Of a stretch of DNA of 48,095 nt, positions 1 through 7,458 are shown piece after piece. The first letter of the stretch is position 1. Every line of letters starts with the position of its first letter. Source of the DNA: Chloroflexota bacterium. Lineage in GTDB: Bacteria > Chloroflexota > Anaerolineae > UBA4142. The translations under genes and the position numbers were made by a program. The notes beneath the pieces were generated by a model, which searched no databases, was not told the origin of the DNA, and saw only the letters and a program-made list of their open reading frames with translations. The stretch is from contig JAMCQI010000113.1 in the NCBI GenBank assembly GCA_023381515.1, positions 1 through 48,095 of the forward strand. Reading direction: 5' to 3'.

Positions 1-697
1 TCGACCCGTACATGAACCGATCCAGCGGCAGGGTTTGGAGCGCCACAGTCCACTGGCTGAGCAGCAACTGCGGGTTCCACGCGAGGACAAAGCCAAAAAA
101 GACCACTGAGGATTCGAGGATGAGGTCCACCGCGCCCAGGACTTCGTTGAGGAGAGAGGACTCACGCACTCCACGCACATTGATCCAGATCAGAAAAGCG
201 ATGAGCAGCATCGTCTCGACGAGCCACACAATCTTGATCTCCCGAAAGGGACCCCAGGCGACGGAGATTTGGCCGAGGTCTATTCCAAGGATCAGGGGCG
301 TGAAAAAGTTGATGTACCCGGCGGAGGCGACGGCAAAGAGGGCAATGTCAATTGTATAGTCGAGCAGCAAGGCGACGCCGGCGATAAAGCCCCAGAAATC
401 ACCCAAGCCGCGGAGCGCAAAATAGTGACCCCCTCCCGCCACCGGATAGGTGGAAGCCAGTTCCGTGTACGCGAGGCCAATCATGATGTAAACCATCCCC
501 GCAAACGCAAAGGCCGCCGGGGCAAGCCCCTGGGCAGCGGCGATCACGAGACCCAACGCCGCGTAAATGTCCGCACCGACGTCCGCATAGCCCCACGTGT
601 ACGAGCCCCAGACGGTTACATCCCGGCGTAGCTCGGGCTGATGATTCGCCGTTCCCTTCACAATCTCCGTACCGGCAGTTCCCGCCATTTCGGCCAT
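1..697 (-). CDS. APC-superfamily amino acid permease (3' end cut by window edge)
   Basis: Only the first 232 residues are inside the window; the frame is open to base 1. The start is ATG at 697 with GAGG five bases upstream (a second in-frame Met is codon 4). The residues fit the start of an APC-type (amino acid-polyamine-organocation) permease: a short cytosolic N-terminus, then hydrophobic segments at about 47-75 and 107-135, with the motif ASTYPVAGGGHYFALRGLG between them, the usual TM2-TM3 signature of the family. A third loop (about 140-160) leads to another TM segment. It would sit in the inner membrane and move an amino acid or related solute by secondary transport; the substrate cannot be read. 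It diverges from kdpDE and has a long, structured leader with its own promoter, dyad and terminator hairpin, so its transcription is probably tightly controlled. KdpD/KdpE are an obvious candidate pair of regulators, by position only. Confidence 0.8.
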   Translation of the reverse strand, partial: MAEMAGTAGTEIVKGTANHQPELRRDVTVWGSYTWGYADVGADIYAALGLVIAAAQGLAPAAFAFAGMVYIMIGLAYTELASTYPVAGGGHYFALRGLGDFWGFIAGVALLLDYTIDIALFAVASAGYINFFTPLILGIDLGQISVAWGPFREIKIVWLVETMLLIAFLIWINVRGVRESSLLNEVLGAVDLILESSVVFFGFVLAWNPQLLLSQWTVALQTLPLDRFMYGS

Positions 698-742
698 AGG
701 CCTCACAGTCCTCCCACTGCGAATTCAAAATGAACGCAAACG

Positions 743-780
743 AAAACGGCTCACCCCGTCCGAACGGTGTGGATGAGCCG
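743..780 (-). terminator. Intrinsic terminator inside the permease leader (attenuator candidate)
   Basis: On the minus strand the hairpin has arms of nine paired bases (CGGCTCA-T-CC with GGTGAGCCG, one bulged T) closing an inner CCGT-TCGG-ACGG stem-loop, followed directly by TTTTCGTTT. It lies about 45 bases before the permease ATG and about 70 bases after the predicted transcription start, so it would stop transcription before the gene unless an alternative fold forms. Confidence 0.6.
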
Positions 781-856
781 CTCTCCTTTGCCCAGTGTCT
801 ACTGCAAGTGCCCGTGCAATCCTCGCAAGCCAGGCGATTCCCATTAGTCAAACGCA

Positions 857-886
857 ATTCTAACCCCGTGAACGGTCACGGGTCAA
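857..886 (-). promoter_or_regulatory. Sigma70-type promoter for the permease
   Basis: Minus strand: -35 TTGACC (886-881), 18-bp spacer, -10 TAGAAT (862-857). The predicted start is near 850, giving a leader of about 150 bases to the ATG at 697. The spacer holds a separate dyad (865-882). Confidence 0.55.
865..882. promoter_or_regulatory. Operator-like dyad between -35 and -10
   Basis: Perfect 7-bp arms CCCGTGA / TCACGGG around ACGG. The dyad fills the spacer of the permease promoter, where a bound dimeric repressor would block RNA polymerase. The protein that would bind is unknown. Confidence 0.45.
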
Positions 887-911
887 TAGAACAGTCGCGT
901 GAACCGCGATT

Positions 912-962
912 TCTTGACGTTCTCTTGACGCCCGCACGCCTCCACCTTGACACTTTCTTGAC
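912..962 (+). promoter_or_regulatory. Four CTTGAC direct repeats with 11-bp phasing (response-regulator site candidate)
   Basis: CTTGAC occurs at 913, 924, 946 and 957, so the steps are 11, 22 and 11 bp, all on one face of the helix. OmpR/PhoB-family regulators, to which the KdpE encoded downstream belongs, bind direct repeats about 11 bp apart. The array lies between the divergent permease and kdpDE promoters. Binding by this KdpE is inferred. Confidence 0.5.
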
Positions 963-1056
963 CTCTGCTTCCGTTGCCGGATCTACCGAAGGTCCGCAAT
1001 TTGGCGTCCTGGGCGAGTTCCGAGTGAATGCGCGTGAACTCGATATTGTCGAGATA

Positions 1057-1065
1057 TGGTAAAAT
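1057..1065 (+). promoter_or_regulatory. Extended -10 promoter for kdpDE
   Basis: TGG-TAAAAT is an extended -10 element; no good -35 is visible, which fits activation by a bound regulator from the CTTGAC array about 100 bp upstream. A small dyad CTCGA-TATTG-TCGAG (1039-1053) sits just upstream. The predicted start is near 1072, 37 bases before the chosen kdpD ATG. Confidence 0.4.
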
Positions 1066-1108
1066 AGACGCCGGTGGCATTGCGTTTCTCGCCGCCATGA
1101 GGCACAGC

Positions 1109-3844
1109 ATGTCCACGGACTCTTATCGCCCAAGTCCAGACGAACTCCTCGCGCGCGTTCGGGCTGAAGAGGAACAGAGCAAGCGCGGCAAGCTTTCTAT
1201 CTTTCTCGGCTATGCGGCGGGCGTTGGCAAGACTTACGCCATGCTCGAGGCTACCCGCGCCCGCCTTGCAGACGGAGTCGAGGCTGTCGTCGCCGTCGTC
1301 GAGACCCACAACCGGGTCGAGATCGAGGTACTCCTCCAGGGCCTGGAACTCATTCCCCGGCGGCGAATTCATTATCGCGGTGTGCCGCTTGCCGAGATGG
1401 ACGTGGACGCCGTCCTCGCACGTCACCCCCAGCTCGCCGTCGTCGACGAGCTCGCGCATACGAATGCGCCCGGATCCCGGCACCCAAAGCGCTATCAGGA
1501 TGTGGAAGAACTGCTCTCGGCGGGGATTGACGTTTACACCACGTTGAACGTCCAGCACCTGGAGAGCCTCAACGACGTCGTCGCGCAAATCACCGGCGTG
1601 ATTGTCCGCGAGACGGTCCCCGACCATGTCCTCGAGGTCGCCTCCGAAATCGACCTGATCGACCTATCCCCGGAAGAACTGCTGCAGCGTCTGAAAGAAG
1701 GCAAGGTCTATGTGCCCGAGCAGGCAGCCCGCGCCATTGATCGATTCTTTCGCAAGGGCAACCTTACCGCTCTGCGCGAGATCGCGCTGCGGCGAACCGC
1801 GGCGCGGGTGGACGACCAGATGCGCGCATATATGGAGTCGCGGGCGATCCCCGGCCCCTGGCCAGCCGCGGAGCGGCTGCTCGTCTGCGTCAGTCCGGGC
1901 GCGCTCAGCGATCGGCTAGTACGAACCGGGCGGCGCCTGGCCGATGAGCTCAAGGCCGAGTGGTTCGCGGCCTACGTCGAAACCCCCGAGTCCACCCACT
2001 TGTCTCCGACGGAGCGCGCCCGTATTGCCCAACGGCTGCACCTCGCCGAAGAGCTGGGTGCGCAAGTGCTGACCCTCCCTGGCAGAGACGTGGTTGAGAC
2101 GATCGTCGATTATGCACACAGCCAAAATGTCACCAAGATCATTGCCGGCAAGCACGTCCGTACCCGTTGGACGGAAATGTGGCGAGGCTCCATCGTCGAT
2201 CGCCTCTTGCAGGCCAGCGGGAACATTGATGTTTACGTGATCAGCAGCGAGGCTCCGCCGGAGCGACCTGCCCGGCCCCTGTCCTGGCGCCCACATCGCC
2301 CGTGGCGCCGCTATGTGCTTGCCCTGGCGCTTGTCACTGCGATCACGCTCCTCGGTCTTCCCATTTCCGGGAACATCGCCCCCACCAACATGGTCATGTT
2401 CTATCTGGTCGCCGTTGTCGTCGCCGCCGTCTACCTGGGGCGCGGACCGTCGGTTCTCGCCGCCATCCTCGGGGTGCTGGCCCTCGATTATTTCTTCGTT
2501 CCCCCCGCACTCACCTTTGCCGTCTCTGATACCCAGTACTTGCTGACCTTCATCGGTCTTCTCATCGTCGGCCTCGTAATCAGCGCACTGACCGCCCGCG
2601 TGCGCGAGCACGCCGAGTCTGCTCATCGTCGCGAAATTGAAGCCGTCGAGCTATATGAGTTCAGCCGTGACCTCGCTGTCTCATTCGGATTGGACCAGAT
2701 TCTGCAGGCGACCATCACCCACGTCGGCAAGACCTTCTGGCGTGATGTCGCCGTATTGCTCCCCGAACGGGGCGCTCTAAAACCGCGTGCTCAGAGCCCC
2801 GGCTTGATCCTCGACGACAACCAAATGGCCGTCGCCCATTGGTGCTTTCAGCATGGCGAACCGGCGGGACAGAGCACCGGAACGCTTCCCGCCGCGACGA
2901 TTCGCTGTTTGCCCCTCAAGACGGCACGCGGAGTGGTCGGCGTACTTGCGATCAAGCCGCCCGACTCGACCGCCCTTTTGCCTCCGGCGCAGAGAAGGCT
3001 GCTCGAATCCTTTGCAAGCCAAGCAGCGCTCGCCGTCGAACGCACCGAGCTCGCCGACCAAGCGCGGAAAGCTCAGGTGCTGGAAGCGGCGGAGCAGCTT
3101 GAGACGGCGCTTCTCAACTCGATTTCGCATGATCTGCGGACTCCGCTTGTATCTATCACCGGGACTCTGTCCAGCTTGGCGGAAGACGCGGCGAGATTGG
3201 ACCTGACGACGGCGCACAATATGATCGAGACGGCGTACGGAGAAGCCCAGCGCCTCAATCGTCTCGTCGGCAACCTGCTTGAAATGACCCGTATCGAGGC
3301 AGGAGCGATCCGAGTCCTACGTGAATCTTGTGATGTGCAGGACCTCATCGGCGCGACTCTCGGCCAGCTCTCGGAGCGCCTCGACGGCAGACAGGTGTCT
3401 GTGGATCTACCTACTCTCCCACTCGTTCCCATGGACTTTGCTCTTATGGTCCAGGTCCTCGTCAATCTGATCGAAAACGCGGTCAAGTACTCGCCCCCGG
3501 GCACGCCAATAGATATTGGCGCCCGAACGGCAGGGCGTTGCCTGGAAATCCTTGTCGCCGATCGTGGCATTGGTATTCCAAAGGATGATTTGACCCGCGT
3601 CTTTGACAAGTTCTATCGGGTCCAACGACCCGATGGCGTCGCGGGTACCGGTCTGGGCCTGTCCATTTGCAAGGGGATTGTAGAGGCCCACGGAGGACAA
3701 ATTCGAGCTGACCATCGACCGGGGGGCGGAAGCGTCTTTACGGTCAGCCTACCTCTGCAAGAGGAAGAACCGAATGCCGCGTCTACAGAAGCTGCCGTCG
3801 CCGAGGAAACCAGAGTGGAAGCCGTGAGCAGGGGGGAGCGCTGA
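1109..3844 (+). CDS. kdpD: KdpD-type sensor histidine kinase
   Basis: 911 residues from the ATG at 1109, chosen because AGG lies seven bases upstream and because it begins just before the conserved domain; the frame is open further upstream (ATG at 1097 also possible). Order of domains: N-terminal KdpD domain with Walker A GYAAGVGKT (34-42); a universal-stress-protein-like domain (about 255-380); four closely spaced membrane segments (DUF4118, about 405-500); a GAF-like region; HisKA with SISHDLRTP, in which His674 is the expected phosphorylation site; and an ATPase domain with NLIENAVKYSP and GTGLGLSICKGI. Length and layout match E. coli KdpD closely. In that family it senses potassium/turgor and phosphorylates KdpE. 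No kdpFABC genes lie in the window; the nearest transporters are the APC permease and the MgtA-type ATPase, so the regulon may differ here. It abuts kdpE. Confidence 0.95.
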   Translation: MSTDSYRPSPDELLARVRAEEEQSKRGKLSIFLGYAAGVGKTYAMLEATRARLADGVEAVVAVVETHNRVEIEVLLQGLELIPRRRIHYRGVPLAEMDVDAVLARHPQLAVVDELAHTNAPGSRHPKRYQDVEELLSAGIDVYTTLNVQHLESLNDVVAQITGVIVRETVPDHVLEVASEIDLIDLSPEELLQRLKEGKVYVPEQAARAIDRFFRKGNLTALREIALRRTAARVDDQMRAYMESRAIPGPWPAAERLLVCVSPGALSDRLVRTGRRLADELKAEWFAAYVETPESTHLSPTERARIAQRLHLAEELGAQVLTLPGRDVVETIVDYAHSQNVTKIIAGKHVRTRWTEMWRGSIVDRLLQASGNIDVYVISSEAPPERPARPLSWRPHRPWRRYVLALALVTAITLLGLPISGNIAPTNMVMFYLVAVVVAAVYLGRGPSVLAAILGVLALDYFFVPPALTFAVSDTQYLLTFIGLLIVGLVISALTARVREHAESAHRREIEAVELYEFSRDLAVSFGLDQILQATITHVGKTFWRDVAVLLPERGALKPRAQSPGLILDDNQMAVAHWCFQHGEPAGQSTGTLPAATIRCLPLKTARGVVGVLAIKPPDSTALLPPAQRRLLESFASQAALAVERTELADQARKAQVLEAAEQLETALLNSISHDLRTPLVSITGTLSSLAEDAARLDLTTAHNMIETAYGEAQRLNRLVGNLLEMTRIEAGAIRVLRESCDVQDLIGATLGQLSERLDGRQVSVDLPTLPLVPMDFALMVQVLVNLIENAVKYSPPGTPIDIGARTAGRCLEILVADRGIGIPKDDLTRVFDKFYRVQRPDGVAGTGLGLSICKGIVEAHGGQIRADHRPGGGSVFTVSLPLQEEEPNAASTEAAVAEETRVEAVSRGER

Positions 3845-4558
3845 ATGATGATAGAGTCACAAGCCAAAACCGAGCCAGCCTTGCGCGTCCTTGTTGTGGA
3901 CGACGAACCCGCCATCCGTCGTTTCTTGCACGCTTCCCTTATGGCACATGGGAACGAGGTGTTTGAAGCTGCGACCGGCGAGCAAGCGCTGGCGGCCGTC
4001 GTCGCCGACCGCCCGGATCTCGTGATTCTCGACCTCGGGCTGCCCGATATGGATGGCATAGCGGTCACGCGCCGCCTGCGCGGGTGGACCCCCATTCCAA
4101 TCATTATCCTCTCGGTCCGAGAGCAAGAGAGAGACAAGATCGCGGCCCTGGATGCCGGAGCCGATGACTATCTTACAAAACCGTTTGGAATTGGCGAGTT
4201 GCTCGCGCGCATGCGCGTAGCGATGCGGCACACGATCCAACCTACCGCCGAATCCGTCTTCACAACCGGCGATCTCGCCGTGGACCTGGGGCGGCGCATC
4301 GTGAGCGTGGGAGGACGCGAGGTCCAGCTCACCCCAACCGAATATGATCTGCTACGCGTTCTCGTCATGAACGCAGGCAAGGTGCTCACTCATCATCAGC
4401 TTCTGCGCCAGGTCTGGGGTGTGGCGTTCGACCAAGAAGCCCATATGCTGCGCGTGAACATCAGCAACCTGCGGCACAAAATCGAGACAGATCCCACACG
4501 GCCACGCTATATCTCCACCGAGCCCGGCGTCGGCTACCGGCTCAAAGTCGACGACTAG
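3845..4558 (+). CDS. kdpE: KdpE-type response regulator
   Basis: 237 residues. The ATG follows the kdpD stop with no gap and GGGGGGAG lies about eight bases upstream, so the two are translated from one message. The receiver domain (12-125) has the acidic pair D19-D20, the phosphorylatable Asp63 in VILDLGLPD, and a conserved Lys in LTKPFG. The C-terminal winged-helix domain (about 140-235) has the OmpR/PhoB signature LTPTEYDLLRVL and ends in the usual PGVGYRL. It would act as a cytosolic transcription factor phosphorylated by KdpD. The 11-bp-phased CTTGAC repeats upstream of kdpD are a natural candidate binding site, implying autoregulation and control of the divergent permease; this is inference. 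Confidence 0.95.
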   Translation: MMIESQAKTEPALRVLVVDDEPAIRRFLHASLMAHGNEVFEAATGEQALAAVVADRPDLVILDLGLPDMDGIAVTRRLRGWTPIPIIILSVREQERDKIAALDAGADDYLTKPFGIGELLARMRVAMRHTIQPTAESVFTTGDLAVDLGRRIVSVGGREVQLTPTEYDLLRVLVMNAGKVLTHHQLLRQVWGVAFDQEAHMLRVNISNLRHKIETDPTRPRYISTEPGVGYRLKVDD

Positions 4559-4649
4559 AGCCTAAATGAAGCACGTGCCAATAATCCACTGTCTCCGCAC
4601 GAGACCAACCTCTTCTGTGCTCACCCTGGTTCAAGCAAGAATCGTACGC

Positions 4650-4672
4650 AAAACTTGGTCCAGCGGACCAGG
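4650..4672 (-). terminator. Intrinsic terminator of mgtA
   Basis: On the minus strand an 8-bp stem CCTGGTCC-GCT-GGACCAAG (one G-U pair) runs straight into TTTTGCG, 24 bases past the mgtA stop. Read on the plus strand it could also slow transcription leaving kdpE, but there the T-run is missing. Confidence 0.6.
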
Positions 4673-4695
4673 CAAAACGGCATGCTTTCTAAGGT

Positions 4696-7245
4696 CTAGA
4701 TCAACCAACGGGCCATCAAACGCCGCTTGACCATTTCCACGAGCAGCAAATAGGCGGCCGTCGCCGCCACTAGGAAGAGGAAATATCCGGCAGGCAGCGC
4801 CACAAAGCCGAGCACGCCTGCGACGGGTGAAAACGGAAGCAGAATGGCCAGCGCGACGATTGCCAGTATGGTCACCATCAGCGGCCGGCTCGGCCGGCTC
4901 TTAAATGGGTTCCCGGCGGTCCGAATGACGAACAACACGAGGGTCTGCGTCGCCAGCGATTCGACGAACCACCCTGTATGAAACAAGGCTTCCGACGCGT
5001 GAAACGCGTTGAGCATCACATAAAAGGTCAGAAAATCGAAAATCGAACTGATGGGTCCGATGACGATCATGAACTGGCGGATAAATGAAATGTCCCAATG
5101 GCGCGGCTTGCGAATAAACGTAGAGTCCACGTTATCCGTGGGTATCGTCACTTGTGAAACGTCGTATAGAAAGTTGTTCAGCAAAATCTGCGTCGGCAAC
5201 ATGGGCAGGAAGGGCAGAACCAGGAAGGCGCCCGCCATACTGAACATATTGCCGAAATTCGAGCTTGTCCCCATGAGCAAGTACTTGGTCACGTTCCCGA
5301 ACGCCTTGCGCCCTTCGATGATTCCGGCATGCAGCACGCGCAGACCGCGCTGGAGGAGAATAATGTCCGCAGCATCTTTGGCCACATCGACCGCGCTCGC
5401 AACCGAAATGCCGACGTCCGCCGCGTGCAGCGACGGCGCGTCGTTGATCCCGTCCCCCATGTAGCCGACCACATGACTGCGCCGTTTCAAGGCCAGAATG
5501 ATGCGGTTCTTTTGCGCCGGAGAAACACGCGCAAAGACGTCGGTCTGCTCCACGATCTGCGCCAGCGCCGTGTCTCCGATCCGTTCCATCTCATCGCCCA
5601 GCACGATCCGGTCCGCGTTCAGCCCGACCTGCTGGCACACATGCCGCGCCACGGCTTCGTTGTCCCCGGTGATGATCTTGATCTGGACGCCATCCTTTTC
5701 CAATTCGTCGACCATCTCTTTGGCGTCAGGCAGCAGCGGGTCCGCAAACGCGAGATACCCCGCCAAGGTCATCTCCTTCTCGTCCCCGATGCGGTATGCA
5801 TCCTGCACCGGCACGTCCCGATAGGCCACGGCGATCACACGAAATCCGTCGGACGAGAGATCGCGGTAAATGGTTTGGGATCTCCCTAGAACACCATTGT
5901 CGAGAGGGCATTTGTCACCATTCGTTTCGTAGGAGACGCAGACGGGCAAGACGCTTTCCGGTGCACCCTTCGTGATGAGCAAGCGCTTGCTGTCGTTGCC
6001 GACGACAATCGATACCCGTCGTCGCTCGAAATCGAAGGGAATCTCGTCCAGCTTCCCGTACGCCTTGACGTCGGGATGATCGTAGGACAATATCGCGGTA
6101 TCGAGCGGGCTGACGTTCGCCCGGTGCAGCACGGCGAGGTTCGAAGGGACGGGCACCCCCGTCTCGTAGAGGCTGTTCAGGTAGGCAAGGACGAACACCC
6201 GGTCCGACGGCTGACCGAACGGGTCGACATGCTGCTCGAGCGTCATCTCGCCGCTCGTCAGCGTGCCCGTCTTGTCACTGCACAGCACATCCATGCTGCC
6301 AAAGTTTTGGATCGAAGCGAGATTTTTGACGATGACCTGGCGCCGGGACATTTTCAGCGCCCCTTCTCCGAGCGTGACCGTCACAATCATCGGCAGGAAT
6401 TCCGGGGTGAGGCCGACGGCGAGTGCCACTGCAAAGAGAAGCGACTCGAAGGCATCGCGTCGAAAGGCGACACTGACCAGGACGACGAACATGACGAGGA
6501 AGAACACGGTCTGCATGATGAGGAAACCGAACCGACGTGTGCCGCGTTCGAATTCGGTTTCGGGTGGGCGCATCGCCAGCCGTGCGGCAATGTCGCCGAA
6601 GGTCGTGTTCTTGCCGGTCGCGAGGACGAGCGCGGTCGCGGTTCCACTCACGACCGATGTCCCCATATAAACTTCATTCAGAGCATTGCCTGCCTGCGCC
6701 GGGGCATTGTCAGAAGTCTCCTTTTCGACGGGCAGCGACTCCCCCGTGAGCGCAGCCTGGTTGACGTGCAAATCGCGCGATTGGACGAGCCGCGCGTCTG
6801 CAGGTACGAGGTCGCCTGCCATGAGGCGAATCACATCTCCCGGCACGACCTCGCGGCGCGGCACCTCCATCTCCTTGCCATCCCGGACGACCGTAGCGGT
6901 CGGGGCCACCTGTTCGCGCAGCCGCTCGGCCGCGTTCTGAGAACGCGAGGTTTGCATAAAGTCGACCAGGGCGCTCAGGATGACGATGACGATGATAATG
7001 GTCGCGCTCAACGGGTCGCCCAGGAATCCCGTGGCTAGAGCCGCGAGGAGGAGAATGAGCACCAGCGGGTTCGCAAAGAAAGAGAGAAAATGGACTAACG
7101 CCGAGGCCCGCTTGGTGCTGGTCGGCTCATTGAAACCGTATTGCTTCAAGCGTTCGCGCGCGTCCGCGCTCGTCAAACCGTCCGGCGACGAATGGAGTTC
7201 ACCAAAGAGATTGGCAAGACTGCTTTGATTCCTCATATGGGCCAC
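4696..7245 (-). CDS. mgtA: Magnesium-translocating P-type ATPase (MgtA/MgtB family)
   Basis: 849 residues counted from GTG at 7245; ATG at 7236 (fourth codon) is an equal alternative, and neither has a strong ribosome site. It is a P3B ATPase: N-terminal cation-ATPase segment; actuator loop with ALTGESLPVEK; the phosphorylation motif SDKTGTLTSGEMTLEQHVD with Asp324; the hinge motif GDGINDAPSLHAADVGIS; and a C-terminal set of membrane helices. NNFLYDVSQVTIPTDNVD and the segment around residue 740 (HTGWFVESLATQTLVLFVIR) are typical of MgtA/MgtB rather than Ca or Na/K pumps. It imports Mg2+ across the inner membrane using ATP. The gene has its own promoter and a stable hairpin in the leader just before the start; it is convergent with kdpDE. 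Confidence 0.93.
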   Translation of the reverse strand: MAHMRNQSSLANLFGELHSSPDGLTSADARERLKQYGFNEPTSTKRASALVHFLSFFANPLVLILLLAALATGFLGDPLSATIIIVIVILSALVDFMQTSRSQNAAERLREQVAPTATVVRDGKEMEVPRREVVPGDVIRLMAGDLVPADARLVQSRDLHVNQAALTGESLPVEKETSDNAPAQAGNALNEVYMGTSVVSGTATALVLATGKNTTFGDIAARLAMRPPETEFERGTRRFGFLIMQTVFFLVMFVVLVSVAFRRDAFESLLFAVALAVGLTPEFLPMIVTVTLGEGALKMSRRQVIVKNLASIQNFGSMDVLCSDKTGTLTSGEMTLEQHVDPFGQPSDRVFVLAYLNSLYETGVPVPSNLAVLHRANVSPLDTAILSYDHPDVKAYGKLDEIPFDFERRRVSIVVGNDSKRLLITKGAPESVLPVCVSYETNGDKCPLDNGVLGRSQTIYRDLSSDGFRVIAVAYRDVPVQDAYRIGDEKEMTLAGYLAFADPLLPDAKEMVDELEKDGVQIKIITGDNEAVARHVCQQVGLNADRIVLGDEMERIGDTALAQIVEQTDVFARVSPAQKNRIILALKRRSHVVGYMGDGINDAPSLHAADVGISVASAVDVAKDAADIILLQRGLRVLHAGIIEGRKAFGNVTKYLLMGTSSNFGNMFSMAGAFLVLPFLPMLPTQILLNNFLYDVSQVTIPTDNVDSTFIRKPRHWDISFIRQFMIVIGPISSIFDFLTFYVMLNAFHASEALFHTGWFVESLATQTLVLFVIRTAGNPFKSRPSRPLMVTILAIVALAILLPFSPVAGVLGFVALPAGYFLFLVAATAAYLLLVEMVKRRLMARWLI

Positions 7246-7255
7246 TCTCTGTCTA

Positions 7256-7278
7256 GCCGAACCTCAGGGCGGTTCGGC
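7256..7278 (-). promoter_or_regulatory. Leader hairpin 11 bases before the mgtA start
   Basis: Perfect 8-bp arms GCCGAACC / GGTTCGGC with a 7-base loop, lying between the predicted transcription start (near 7287) and the GTG. It has no T-run, so it is not a terminator. Placed so near a weak ribosome site, it could affect initiation or message stability. Confidence 0.45.
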
Positions 7279-7293
7279 GATGGATTACCGTGC

Positions 7294-7321
7294 AGTATAC
7301 AACCCCTTGCGCTGAAAGCAA
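7294..7321 (-). promoter_or_regulatory. Sigma70-type promoter for mgtA
   Basis: Minus strand: -35 TTGCTT (7321-7316), 16-bp spacer, -10 TATACT (7299-7294). The leader to the start codon would be about 42 bases. Confidence 0.5.
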
Positions 7322-7367
7322 GCGGCCATCCCATTTTTGCTTTGGGCGGCGGCTGGCGTACCCCCAC

Positions 7368-7397
7368 TTGATTGCAGGGCATCGAATGGCTTACAAT
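7368..7397 (+). promoter_or_regulatory. Sigma70-type promoter for the cyanophycinase-like gene
   Basis: TTGATT (7368), 18-bp spacer, TACAAT (7392). The predicted start near 7404 rules out the far-upstream TTG at 7372 as a translation start and supports the TTG at 7459. Confidence 0.45.
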
Positions 7398-7458
7398 AAG
7401 ATTGAGAGCAAAGTTCGTGCATCGCAGCCAGATGCATCCCCGTGTGAGGAGATCGAGG

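Noticed and set aside
399..857. Cysteine-rich 152-codon minus-strand ORF
   Set aside because: It overlaps the permease start in another frame, has no ribosome site, and its composition is that of an out-of-frame reading.
1..4558. A complete kdp operon
   Set aside because: No kdpF, A, B or C homologue is in the window; the P-type ATPase nearby is of the MgtA type.
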